A stretch of DNA of 64,000 bases. Origin: Pyrofollis japonicus (lineage in GTDB: Archaea; Thermoproteota; Thermoprotei_A; Sulfolobales; Pyrodictiaceae). The notes under the pieces are model-generated. The model had not been told where the DNA came from, did no database searches, and saw only the letters and a program-made list of their open reading frames with translations. The stretch spans positions 797,126-861,125 of the forward strand of contig NZ_AP028634.1 of assembly GCF_033097485.1 (NCBI RefSeq). Direction: 5' to 3'. Position numbers and translations under genes: made by a program. Of the stretch, positions 51,847-61,055 are shown in pieces; the first letter of the stretch is position 1, and each line of letters begins with the position of its first letter.

Positions 51847-52554
51847 CTATTCTTGCATAGTTTTCGCTAAGGCCTCATAGACCTTTGTTAGTCTTTTGCG
51901 GGGCTCTATTCCTCTGAGATCTATCTCTGCTTCTACTTTGCTTGGAGGATATCCTATCACGTAAAGGCGGTCAACATAGGCTGCCACAGTTTCTATGCTA
52001 TGATCTACTAAGATTACTGTCTTATCCATTGTATGGGCTATCCAGACTATCCTATCCAGTAATGCCTGACGCGTCTTTACGTCAAGCCCTGCTAGCGGCT
52101 CGTCTAGTAATAGTATGTCGGGATCAAGTACTAGTATTCGGGCGATTGCTGCCTTCCTCGCAGTCCCCCCGCTTACTTGCCATGGGTATTTCTCTAAGTG
52201 GTCTTCAAGGTCTAGAAGCCGTGCGACTTCCTGTACTCTTTTCTCGATAACCATGCTGGGAAGCTTTCTATAATAGAGCCCTAGAGCGATATTATCGCGT
52301 ATCTTTTTCCACGGCAGAAGGAGGTTTTCCTGGAAGACCAGTAGAGCGCGGCCGTTTACCTCTACTCTACCTTTATCGGGCTCTTCGAGGCCCGCTATGA
52401 TTCGTAGTAAGGTTGTTTTGCCACTGCCATTGGGCCCCACTATTGCTACTACTTCTCCAGTGTATGCTTCTATAGATATCCCTGCGAGCACGATTTGGGC
52501 TCCAAAGCTCTTGTAAAGATTGTTTACCCTTACTGCTAGCTTGCTATGCTCCAT
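51847..52554 (-). CDS. ABC transporter ATPase (nitrate/sulfonate/thiamine-precursor type)
   Basis: 235-residue ATPase of an SsuB/TauB/ThiZ-like importer. It has Walker A GPNGSGKTT, signature VSGGTARKAAI (a deviant LSGGQ with T and A in place of Q and R), and Walker B ILLLDEPLAGLD. The frame opens 26 codons earlier in a charged Arg/Gly-rich stretch overlapping the permease. ATG 52554 with GAGGG upstream is preferred, giving a 19-base overlap with the permease. Works with the next two genes. Confidence 0.85.
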   Translation of the reverse strand: MEHSKLAVRVNNLYKSFGAQIVLAGISIEAYTGEVVAIVGPNGSGKTTLLRIIAGLEEPDKGRVEVNGRALLVFQENLLLPWKKIRDNIALGLYYRKLPSMVIEKRVQEVARLLDLEDHLEKYPWQVSGGTARKAAIARILVLDPDILLLDEPLAGLDVKTRQALLDRIVWIAHTMDKTVILVDHSIETVAAYVDRLYVIGYPPSKVEAEIDLRGIEPRKRLTKVYEALAKTMQE

Positions 52555-53270
52555 CGTGCAGCCCTCTTCTCTATGGGCTCTAGCACGGCCTTGTCTAGGA
52601 GGATCATTAGTACGACGAGTATTAGTCCCCAAGCGAATACTCCTTCCGGCTCCGCGAGGTTATAGTAGTTGGTTATCATATAACCTATGCCGCCGCTGCT
52701 CCCGAAGGCTTCAGCAACTACACTGATTCTCAGCGCTGCTCCTAGGGCCGAGCGCGCCGCGCCCGCCAGCGTAGGCGCAAGGCTTGGGAGAAGGAAGTCC
52801 TTGTAATAACTAAGCCTATTTGCTCCAATCATTGCCGCTAGCTCTGCGAGTTTCTTGCTACTCGCATCAAGGCCTGACACCGTTGCTGCTAGGACTATGG
52901 GGAGGGAGACCAAGGCTGCAACAAGTATCGGTGGTAGGGGGCTAAGCACCCCGAATATCATGACGAGGACTACTACCCAGATGAGTACGGATATGCTTTG
53001 CAGTATCGTGTTTAACGCTCTTACGGTCTCTCTCAGTAGAGGATGCAGCGTATATAGCAGCCCTAGGAGCAGGGCGGTGGCGAAGCCCAGGGAGAAGCCT
53101 ATGGTGCTTCGCAGCAATGTTAGCCCCGTATTATAGGATATTTTTGAGAACCCCTCTGACGCAATGAACAACAGCGTGGAGGCGACGCCGGGTACTTGTC
53201 CGGGGAAAAACACGTGGATAATCTCCCATGTGGAGAGGAGGGCTGCAAGTGCTACTGCCCAGCCTCCCAG
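52536..53270 (-). CDS. ABC transporter permease (SsuC/TauC-like), start codon possibly CTG
   Basis: About 244 residues, six hydrophobic helices, with the EAA loop ELAAMIGANRLSYYKDFLLP (the permease-ATPase coupling site). The first canonical start upstream is TTG 53408, which would overlap the binding-protein gene by 157 bases and add a hydrophilic peptide unlike family members. The first membrane helix begins at WAVALAALL. The nearest plausible start is CTG 53270 with GGGAG four bases upstream. That would give a 19-base overlap equal to the one at its other end. The CTG start is an inference. Confidence 0.7.
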   Translation of the reverse strand: MGGWAVALAALLSTWEIIHVFFPGQVPGVASTLLFIASEGFSKISYNTGLTLLRSTIGFSLGFATALLLGLLYTLHPLLRETVRALNTILQSISVLIWVVVLVMIFGVLSPLPPILVAALVSLPIVLAATVSGLDASSKKLAELAAMIGANRLSYYKDFLLPSLAPTLAGAARSALGAALRISVVAEAFGSSGGIGYMITNYYNLAEPEGVFAWGLILVVLMILLDKAVLEPIEKRAARWSIAS

Positions 53271-54358
53271 AACGCTCCCTTTGCTAGACTTTCCGGCTGT
53301 GAAGAGATGTAGCCTCCTTCCCTTGCTAACTCCCAGACCGCCAATATGTTCTTCACTAGGCCTTTGGTGAGTTCCTTCGCTGTCTCCATTTTTAGTCTGC
53401 TCCAGCAAAGCTTTGCTGCCTCCTTGCTTACCCCGTAGTTATCTACGAGTATTTTTTCGGCGAGCTCCTCGTCACTGTTCCATATGCTTGCTGCTTTGCT
53501 CCTAGCAGCTAATAGCTTCTCCACCAGCCCTGGATGCTCTGCTGCCCAGTCTCCGCGGGCAGCATAGACAATCATCACGCCGTTGTCTCCTATGTGCTTA
53601 CCCCACTTTTGCCAAAGCTCTTGATACGATACGAGTATTTCGCCCCCGTAATCTGCTATGAGCCTTGATACGAAGGGCTCCCATATTACTGCTGCATCTA
53701 CTTCCTTCTTTGCAAACGCTTGCACTATTTGCGGAGGAGGCAGGTTAACTATATTAAAGCTAGTCTCGGCGTTAAGCCCATAGATGGCCTTCATATACGC
53801 CTTGAACATCGCATAGGTCCCAGTGGGCTTAAACGCTGCTATTTTTTTACCCTTCAAGTCCTCTATGCTGGTTATGTTCTCATCTCCCTGCACAACTATG
53901 GCCTGGTTCTGATAGAAGTCAACAGCAAGTATCGTTACATTGGTGCCTTTTTCGCGCAGCTTTGCCACGAACTCAGCAGGTATTATAGCTACATCGACAT
54001 CTCCATGAGCTATCGCATTTGCTAGGTCAAGAGTGGCTGTGAAAAGTACAAGTTTAACCCTAAACCCGTTTTCCTCGTCCAGCTTCTTCGCAAGTATTAC
54101 GTCGAGACTCGAGATACCGCCACGTATTGTACCAATTCTTATTTCGGGCAACTTGTTCATGGCATGGGTTTCTTTGCTGGTCGTTGATGTTTTTTGCCGT
54201 TCTATGCCCGTTGCCTCAACATGGCTCGTGGATGGCGACGTAGTAAATTGCGCTGAATGCTCACGACCACCCGTGTGCTCATAGGCATAGTAGATTATCA
54301 CACCTATTATCGCGAGAATAATTACTGCTGTTACCGCAAAGAGCGCTCCACGCCCCAT
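53252..54358 (-). CDS. membrane-anchored substrate-binding protein (NMT1/THI5/SsuA-like)
   Basis: 368 residues. An N-terminal hydrophobic anchor (about residues 6-25) and a Thr/Ser-rich linker put the binding domain outside the cell. The domain starts with IRIGTIRGGISSLDVILAKK, then GDVDVAIIPAEFV and ISIEDLKGKKIAAF-type segments (here ITSIEDLKGKKIAAF), and EVDAAVIWEP, all usual in NMT1/SsuA proteins that bind sulfonates, taurine or thiamine precursors. Ligand not determinable. First gene of the importer operon, with a likely TATA around 54395-54405. Confidence 0.85.
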   Translation of the reverse strand: MGRGALFAVTAVIILAIIGVIIYYAYEHTGGREHSAQFTTSPSTSHVEATGIERQKTSTTSKETHAMNKLPEIRIGTIRGGISSLDVILAKKLDEENGFRVKLVLFTATLDLANAIAHGDVDVAIIPAEFVAKLREKGTNVTILAVDFYQNQAIVVQGDENITSIEDLKGKKIAAFKPTGTYAMFKAYMKAIYGLNAETSFNIVNLPPPQIVQAFAKKEVDAAVIWEPFVSRLIADYGGEILVSYQELWQKWGKHIGDNGVMIVYAARGDWAAEHPGLVEKLLAARSKAASIWNSDEELAEKILVDNYGVSKEAAKLCWSRLKMETAKELTKGLVKNILAVWELAREGGYISSQPESLAKGAFWEAGQ

Positions 54359-54979
54359 ACCAATGCACCACAGCCCAGTGGTAAGAATAACCAGTTACTT
54401 AAACGTTTACCAAAAGAGACGGGCATGTTGTAATAAAAGCACTAGCATATAGTTCAACCACGCTGTCACCTCTTCTAAAAAAGCTTAGAAAAAGAGACAC
54501 TCTTCTTAACAACAGTGTTCTTAAAGAATACAGCAGCCGTTACTGTAAACATGTAGGCTTTAGTCCTTAGAGGAGAAGACTTGAAAGAAAAGCCGGACAC
54601 CCCTAAGGGAGCTCAAGACGTCCATACGTCCATCATAGTGGTCAACCCCGCGCCTTAAGATGCGGAAAGAGCTGCACATGAAAAATAAGGTACAAACAAT
54701 AGTAGTCTAGACGCGTTAAAAGAGCTTGGCTTGTATCGGGCACTCTTTGCACCAATAAGGACGATCAACAAATACCAAGATATAGCAGTAGGGTTCTTCC
54801 CACCACAAAGACCGCCCTAGCTCTCCTCGCAATAACCACAATAGCACTATTAATGAATTAATGACGATATACTTTTGAAAAAGAGTGAATATGATCTTGC
54901 AGAGCTGCCTAACATCTTAAACTAATATCTCAAAATTTAGAGAGAAAAATAATAAAAATGCTAAAATACTTACGTAGCA
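54359..54979. other. intergenic region with decayed coding fragments
   Basis: 621 bases. A forward frame around 54690-54819 reads LDALKELGLYRALFAPIRTI and continues to FFPPQRPP before a stop. A second frame just after reads KTALALLAITTIALLMN, membrane-like. Neither has a start or ribosome site, and stops separate them from each other. They may be relics of one old gene. Nothing else is clear. Confidence 0.3.
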
Positions 54980-55504
54980 TTAGCCTCGGCTATATCGCCC
55001 CATAAGTACAGCATATCCTATAACGTGATCCTTTATTCTATCTATTACTTGTGATGCCTTGGCTCCAGGACCAAGACCTATATCGCTTATATCGAGAGCA
55101 TGCAACGCAAAGAAGTAGCGATGCTCACCATGCCCTCGTGGCGGGCAAGGACCACCGTATCCATAGAAGCCGAAATCGTTGACTCCATGGACTCCGAGAC
55201 CTGGGACTTCTGGTGCACGCGGCACATTTTCTTCAACGTAGTTTCTCGTACCAGGTATATTGTACAAGACCCAATGAATAAAAGTGCCTACAGGCGCATC
55301 AGGGTCATACATTATGAGGACATAAGACTTAGTATTCTCTGGTGCACCACTCCACTCAAGCCTAGGCGACACATCCTCCCCATCACACGTATGCCTTACT
55401 GGAATGCGGCCACTATTCTCGAAGCTCGGCGAACGAACAACAAACTCCTTGCCACGCTTAACAAGGTATTCACGACGCCTACCAAACAACAAGGCGGAGA
55501 ACAC
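54980..55504 (-). CDS. PEBP/YbhB-family protein
   Basis: 174 residues of the phosphatidylethanolamine-binding/RKIP-like fold. The ligand-pocket motifs are present: HTCDGEDVSPRLEWSG, DPDAPVGTFIHWVLYNIPG, and GPCPPRGHGEHRYFFALHAL. Family members bind anionic ligands and sometimes inhibit proteases or kinases. The archaeal role is unknown. The start is GTG 55504. Isolated gene near tRNA-Ser. Confidence 0.87.
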   Translation of the reverse strand: MFSALLFGRRREYLVKRGKEFVVRSPSFENSGRIPVRHTCDGEDVSPRLEWSGAPENTKSYVLIMYDPDAPVGTFIHWVLYNIPGTRNYVEENVPRAPEVPGLGVHGVNDFGFYGYGGPCPPRGHGEHRYFFALHALDISDIGLGPGAKASQVIDRIKDHVIGYAVLMGRYSRG

Positions 55505-55641
55505 CCTCCACTAGTAGAAAATATATGGTCGAGGACATACATATACTCAGCCATAATCAAAGAGTCCGGAAGTGAAAGAGGGAATAAACGAGAAAACCCG
55601 GAACAGTGGTAACTAGCACGGAAGGAGAACCCCTTCTGGGC

Positions 55642-55728
55642 GCCGGGGTGCCCGAGCGGTCTAAGGGGCCGGCCTTGAGAGCCGGTGGCCGCACGGCCGC
55701 GCGGGTTCAAATCCCGCCCCCGGCGCCA
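55642..55728 (+). tRNA. tRNA-Ser(UGA), CCA encoded
   Basis: Folds cleanly. The acceptor stem is GCCGGGG (55642-55648) with CCCCGGC (55718-55724), followed by discriminator G and genomic CCA (55726-55728). The anticodon stem is CCGGC/GCCGG with loop CTTGAGA and anticodon TGA at 55676-55678. A long, paired variable arm (GGCCGCACGGCC region) identifies a class II tRNA, and the discriminator G plus TGA anticodon point to serine. The T-arm is GCGGG TTCAAAT CCCGC. It reads UCA and, by wobble, other UCN codons. Confidence 0.95.
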
Positions 55729-55747
55729 CAACCATATATCTTCTTAT

Positions 55748-55918
55748 GTGGATCTGATTGCTGACGGTTATGGTTTCCGGGTCTTCAGGCGACGGAAACT
55801 TGGTCTGGAATTCAAGCCTGAAGATAACTGGCATGATAAGGTTGACGTGAGAGGTTTAAGCGGCGATGCTAGGCGTAGGGTTCTCGCTAGGGTTAAGGAG
55901 AAGCTTGGCTTCTCCTAG
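55748..55918 (+). CDS. short unknown ORF directly behind tRNA-Ser
   Basis: 56 codons from GTG 55748. Sequence is charged and well formed: DGYGFRVFRRRKLGLEFKP, then DVRGLSGDARRRVLARVKEK. No domain recognised. It begins 20 bases after the tRNA and could be a small gene or the left-over end of a gene cut off when an element inserted at the tRNA. No ribosome site visible. Confidence 0.4.
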   Translation: MDLIADGYGFRVFRRRKLGLEFKPEDNWHDKVDVRGLSGDARRRVLARVKEKLGFS

Positions 55919-56064
55919 GCCTGTGGGATTTTGGGCATGGTGTTTCAGGCTTAGTTGTACCCTTCTACGATGTTTAGTACTTATTTGAAATAAACTTATA
56001 GCGTAATTATACTATACATAACACGGCTAATATTAAATATCTAGAAAATTCCTTGGAGGTTTTG

Positions 56065-56943
56065 GTGGCTGTTTTGGCTGGTGCGGGTGGTAATCGGTAT
56101 GCAGTAATTAGCTTTTTGAAAAGCTGTGTAAAGAGTAAGAAGGTTAAAGTGCCCAGCAGCGTATGTAGTGAAGTCGAAAAGATTCATAACACGGTATACA
56201 GCTCCAAGGCATGCGTTGCGCTAGAGATTCAAGCTATCTATACTGTGAACCTGCTTGCTAACGAGCTGATAGTGCAAGGCAAGCCTCCAACGCCAGCTCA
56301 TTTAGAAGCACTTATAGGCACGATAATGGGTTGGGGGAGAATACAGCGTTTTAAAGGTGTCGAGCTGAAGGCTGTGTCTAAACTGCTTACTATGAATGTA
56401 AACGTTAAGGATTACAAGACACTTAGAGACCTTGCACTTGACAGTACAATAGTTGACATCGCTGCCACGTTGAGCCATAGTGAGCTTGAAGAAATTGTAA
56501 GCCGTGCACTAAACACCATTGGCGCTAATGGCGGGACAACATGGGGTTATAAGGCTTTACACCTTCTTATGCCGTCAATCTTCCCAGCATTGGACAATAA
56601 TATTGCGATGCAAGTCTTTGACAAAGAGCAAAAAACGGCTACGAACTTTGCAAAATACACCATATGCCTAGGCATACTTGCAAAGCACCTTATAGCAGAG
56701 TGCAGCATGCCTTTCAGCCGTGTGCCAGGCCTCGGCTACGCCTACACGCTCTCCAAAGACATGCCATTCCCGCAAACTTCTAGGACCGATGATAAACCTG
56801 CTAGCTGTTGTAGCTTCGCACTATACCTACCGATAACTAGGTGCCTCGACTTTACTGTATGGAGCATGTCATCATACACTAGGAAAGATGGAGCACAAAC
56901 AATATACGATCACGTTACCGCCAGCTGTATAGCTAAAACATAG
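56065..56943 (+). CDS. unknown protein, moderately AT-rich
   Basis: 292 residues from GTG 56065, with GGAGG five bases upstream. The frame also opens at TTG 56053, but that is part of the ribosome site. One segment, TTWGYKALHLLMPSIFPALD, resembles the 'K-x-LH-x-x-x-P-x-x-F-P-x-x-D' signature seen in scattered accessory proteins. Late residues contain an unusual Cys/Ser cluster (PASCCSFALYLP). No confident function. Lies in the decaying zone behind tRNA-Ser. Confidence 0.5.
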   Translation: MAVLAGAGGNRYAVISFLKSCVKSKKVKVPSSVCSEVEKIHNTVYSSKACVALEIQAIYTVNLLANELIVQGKPPTPAHLEALIGTIMGWGRIQRFKGVELKAVSKLLTMNVNVKDYKTLRDLALDSTIVDIAATLSHSELEEIVSRALNTIGANGGTTWGYKALHLLMPSIFPALDNNIAMQVFDKEQKTATNFAKYTICLGILAKHLIAECSMPFSRVPGLGYAYTLSKDMPFPQTSRTDDKPASCCSFALYLPITRCLDFTVWSMSSYTRKDGAQTIYDHVTASCIAKT

Positions 56944-57225
56944 TTAGATGCACTCTGTATAGTATATGTAATTCTCTTAAACTTAATATTAAAAATAGAG
57001 AAGTTTACTAAAAATTTAGCTTGATATTTCATAATTTATTATACCAGGTTTACGCCGATTCCATATCTAGAGACTTCTAGGATTTCTTAGAAAATCTTAT
57101 CTAGTTTTGAGGTTAGATGTTTCTATATATTCGGAATTTGATATATTAGTACTTAGAGAAGTAATAACAGGATTGAAAATACAAGCAGAATAACTGTAGG
57201 GTAATATCTCTTGCTAAAATCATAT

Positions 57226-58462
57226 TTAGCTATCATTTCCTAAGGGCTCTTCAATCTTAACTTCTTGCTTTATTATCGATTCCATCCTTGATCTCCATAG
57301 ATCTTGCCCAAGCCAAGCTTTAACATTAACGTTCACAGTTACGCTTAGCCCTCGTATACCGTGCAGGCTAATCCACTGTCCATATTCTGATATGATATTC
57401 TCAATAACATTCCTAGTGCTGGTAAGCCAGCTTCCTGACTCTATAGCACTCTTGACAGCTTCCTGTTATCAAATCTAGTTATGTCAACGTAAAGATCTGC
57501 TTCAACGCGTATTAGCCTTCTACATATAGATAGCGATGATATGCCCCCAGACAAATGAACGCTCTTTACATCAGTGTCGGGTATTATTTCTGCTAGTTTG
57601 CTAGCATCTGCTTCTAAAGCCTTTCTAAGTTTTCTGAATCGAGCCCATTAAGGAAAGCTGCTGTAATATCCCATACAAGGTATAATCTTCTCGCTACTTC
57701 AACAGCTTCCTCATCTTTTAGGAGGCGTGTCGGCCTAAGCTGGGAGAGTACATCGCTACATTTTGGATGTTCGCTAAGCCCGCACCTTGATAGATCCTGT
57801 GCCTCAATTACACCGATTTTGTTATGGAAGCTATACGACTTGCTTAGATCTCTCATTGTGTCACAGATTGGCTCAAGAGCGCGGAAGTGTATGTCACCTA
57901 TCTCGGCTATCATGTAACCGCCGGGTGCTTCAGGATTTACTAGTGTTAGTTTAACCTCGGGGTCAGGTACTGTGAACTCGATTATTCTTGTGTATTCCTC
58001 TCGTCTCTCTGTGATGATAAAGACTAGTTGAAGCGAGGTGCTGGTTCGAGGGGGCGTTTTTATTAAGGGTTTTGCGATGTCCCATAGTTTGTTAAACTGA
58101 TTCACAGCCTCCCTCAGGTCTACCTCACAGAGTACCTCTATGTTAGAGGCCTCAAGCGCTGGCCGGGTTAGGTTTGCGGAGCCTACTAGGGCTCTTCCGT
58201 CAGCAATGTATATCTTTGTGTGGAGGAACTGCTCTTCATAAACCCTAACCTCGACGCCGCTTTTCGAGAGGTTTTCAAGGAGTACTTCATCAACACGATC
58301 CGAAGCGAGAAGTCTAACTTGCACGCCTCTTTTAGCCGCTTCACTTAAGAGGCTAGCACCAGTATTATCGAGGAATGCTGTTGCAACCCATAGTGCTTGG
58401 ATAGCGTTTGCTATTAACGATTTTAGCTTTTTAGAGGCCTCTAAGCCACTATAGCATTTCAC
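57226..58462 (-). pseudogene. PLD-family nuclease gene broken by two frameshifts
   Basis: The 5' part (57614-58462) is 282 codons with a single HKD motif: H81, K83, D88 in LHTKIYIADGRALVGSAN. Coding then continues in a second frame from about 57645 (RFRKLRKALEADASKLAEII) to about 57470. It continues in a third from about 57465 (EAVKSAIESGSWLTSTRNVI) to TAA 57226-57228. Each shift needs one base inserted to restore a frame of about 412 codons. One-HKD proteins act as dimeric nucleases. The whole gene looks accessory, perhaps defence-related. Either decayed or affected by errors. Confidence 0.7.
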
Positions 58463-59184
58463 TTGGGATTCACACCTCTTTTGAGAGACCGGGATACCAT
58501 TATGTATAATCCTTGAAGCGGCTTAACAATCATTATTGTTAGATGATTAAAATATTACATACTTTTGGAGACAAAAACTGCTAGCTGCTATGAAGTCCTT
58601 TATGCTTTCTTAAATTAAAGGCTCTTAACTTTAAGTACGGAAACCGTCATAAAATGTGAAGAATTGCGCTGCTTCACCGTAAGCGCAGATTACATAGATT
58701 ATCTCTCCTCTTCTGGCCCTCTGCATAGCCTATGGGCTGATTATCTCCATAGAGAATAATGCATATGAGTTCTTTTTCATATCTAATATCTATTATTGCA
58801 CTACTAGTCCTTGCTCTTAGGTTTAAGGTGTCAAAAAGAATATCTTGACGGTTACATTAAATAAAGCCTTCTATTACTGTTATTATTATCATCTAGGCTT
58901 TCGCCAGCACCAAGTATTGATGCTGTAGTGGAACTAATTATAGGTCTATGAGGACTATGATTTTTCTTAGTACAAGAGAAGAAACCTCGGTCTAGGTTCA
59001 ATTACCTGCACTATTTGTAGACTTAATTTTATAATCTTCTAAACATAAATACAATATAAATATTATTTCTCTAATTATTTAACTTGCGTTCACTAGGATC
59101 TTCTTATAATTTATGGCTTTGCTACCTTGTTGTCTTTGTTCAGCGTTTACAACACTTGTTTACATTAACTGGCGTTAAACTTAA
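58463..59184. other. AT-rich gap with one short coding-like fragment
   Basis: 722 bases. A frame ending at TAA 58757-58759 reads ELRCFTVSADYIDYLSSSGP and then LHSLWADYLHRE, without a start codon. It is possibly debris of a lost gene. The remainder is AT-rich with scattered stops on both strands. No RNA gene, repeat or array seen. It fits a zone where insertions have decayed. Confidence 0.4.
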
Positions 59185-59223
59185 GTGCTGTTTCGAAACC
59201 AGTATCGGTTTCGGTGTAAAAAT

Positions 59224-59838
59224 ATGGCCTTAACTACATTCGAAGAAGAGATCTATCTTCGAGCACTGACGGGTCGACTAGTGGGCAAGGCTCTCGCAGA
59301 CCTAGGTGTAAACAAGCTAGCAGTAGTAGCGCCAAAGAATATCATATGTAGTAGCATAGCAACGGCGACAGAGGCCTCATTCCTAGATCATAGTGGCGGA
59401 GTTACATATCACTTCATGGTTGAGCTTGGGGCTAATGAAGAGGAAGTAGCCAAGAGGGTTAAAGAGTTTGGAGCACAAGTAGTACTGTTACAGTTTGGCG
59501 GCGAAGACCCAATAGAGAAGGTCAAAGAGAGCTTTGTCAAGTTCCTAAAGGCTGCTGCGAAAGAGAACATACCAGGCGCAATAGTGTTCCATGTAAGGAT
59601 ATTCGCCGCCGGTGGCGTAGCTGAAGCCCTCAAGGACGAAGAGATAAAGAAGTTCCTCGAAACCAAGGACCTATACGTCTACACTGTCGGCTTCGACGAG
59701 GGCAAAGTATACGTCAACAGGGTAAAGATAGAAGGCGGCGAGATAAAGCTAGAGAAATTGACAGAGTACCAAGTGACACTAGAGCACGCAGACCTCTTAA
59801 ATCGCAGCCTAAAGAACAGAAAAGTAACATTCCAGTAA
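59224..59838 (+). CDS. conserved-looking unknown protein
   Basis: 204 residues from ATG 59224. The upstream 13 in-frame codons from TTG 59185 are not needed. It appears soluble and alpha/beta, with a hydrophobic core strand pattern (QVVLLQFGGEDPIEKVKES, and IVFHVRIFAAGGVAEAL). Codon use is typical of the genome's highly expressed genes, unlike the flank before it. I do not recognise the fold or family. Confidence 0.6.
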   Translation: MALTTFEEEIYLRALTGRLVGKALADLGVNKLAVVAPKNIICSSIATATEASFLDHSGGVTYHFMVELGANEEEVAKRVKEFGAQVVLLQFGGEDPIEKVKESFVKFLKAAAKENIPGAIVFHVRIFAAGGVAEALKDEEIKKFLETKDLYVYTVGFDEGKVYVNRVKIEGGEIKLEKLTEYQVTLEHADLLNRSLKNRKVTFQ

Positions 59839-59964
59839 CCTTTTAGCAACACCCATAACTCAAACACAGCTCATCAACATGGGTTTTTAGGCCTGTACCC
59901 TTGCCTATTCTCTTCAGTTCCTCGCCTCCTGCTTGCAGCTAAGTCTGTCCCTAGAGGGAGGAAG

Positions 59965-60993
59965 ATGGACTATCGTTTTCTCGGTAGAACCGGGTTACGC
60001 GTCTCCCGCATAGGCTTTGGCGTCTACAGCTTAACCGGGCTATATGGCAGCGTCCCGGAGGAGGATGCCATCGAGCTTCTTCGTTACGCTGAGCGACTTG
60101 GCATAAACTTCTTCGATACAGCAGATGTCTATGCTAACGGATATGGAGAAGAGCTACTGTGCAGAGCTTTCGGAGAACGGGGCATGGCGAGAATAGTGGT
60201 TGCTACTAAGATCGGGTATGACTTCTATAGCAGGAGAACCCCGCCTCCCAGGAGGTACGATGAAACCTACTTATTATGGGCCTCGGAGAAGAGTAGCGAG
60301 AGACTGTGCAAAAAACCTATAGATCTCATACAGATCCACAATCCGTCACTCCACGTTCTCCGCGACATGTCTTTCTGGAAAACAGTTGAGCGCCTAACCG
60401 AAGAAGGATTTGCAAAACATGTTGGAGTGGCGCTTGGCCCTGAAACCGATGTGCTCGAGCACGCTATTATCTTGCTGCAACATGGGCGTGTAGAGTCAAT
60501 TCAGTTCGTATATAATATTCTTGAGCAGGAGCCAGGAGCCACGATAGCGAGAATGGCTGCATCAAGAGGTGTTGGAACCATAGCAAGAGTGCCCCATGGG
60601 GGCGGTGTCCTAGACGAGTCTATCACGCTTGCCGAGGCGAGGAATCTTAGCGATCACCGCAGCCTGAGGAGAAACGGGTGGTACGAATGGGCCTTCAAAG
60701 TATACTCGGAAGTTAAAAATGTACTTGAGAACGCGCCCGGAACACCGGGACAAAAGGCCCTAAGGTTCGTGATCGATAGTGCTCCTATAGATGCTGTAAT
60801 AGTTGTTGCGAAGAATAAGGATAGATTGAAAGAATATATTGAGGCGTTGGAGCTGCCTCCCCTAGTCAATGACATAATACGCACCCTTAGGGAAATTTAC
60901 ACAAAGTATGTCGAGGAAAGCCCGGAAAAACCGGCAAAGAGCCTAAGCATTATGAGGACATGGGCTTCCGTTTTTGAACAAATTGGTTATTAG
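59965..60993 (+). CDS. aldo/keto reductase
   Basis: NADPH-dependent (beta/alpha)8 oxidoreductase, 342 residues. It begins with YRFLGRTGLRVSRIGFG. The active site has D and Y in FFDTADVYANGYGEE, K in VATKIGYD, and H in IQIHNPSL. This subgroup (AKR class with LGRTGL start) reduces aldehydes and ketones or acts on sugars. Substrate unknown. ATG 59965, with GGGAGGAAG just before it. Confidence 0.92.
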   Translation: MDYRFLGRTGLRVSRIGFGVYSLTGLYGSVPEEDAIELLRYAERLGINFFDTADVYANGYGEELLCRAFGERGMARIVVATKIGYDFYSRRTPPPRRYDETYLLWASEKSSERLCKKPIDLIQIHNPSLHVLRDMSFWKTVERLTEEGFAKHVGVALGPETDVLEHAIILLQHGRVESIQFVYNILEQEPGATIARMAASRGVGTIARVPHGGGVLDESITLAEARNLSDHRSLRRNGWYEWAFKVYSEVKNVLENAPGTPGQKALRFVIDSAPIDAVIVVAKNKDRLKEYIEALELPPLVNDIIRTLREIYTKYVEESPEKPAKSLSIMRTWASVFEQIGY

Positions 60994-61055
60994 TTAGCTC
61001 ATTATTACATCCTTTAAGTATGGTATAAGCAAAGTAGTGGTGAAGTACTGGTCTA

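Noticed and set aside
55396-55731. 111-codon minus-strand frame over tRNA-Ser, starting WRRGRDLNPRG
   Set aside because: This is the familiar false ORF antisense to a tRNA; the tRNA itself explains the sequence.
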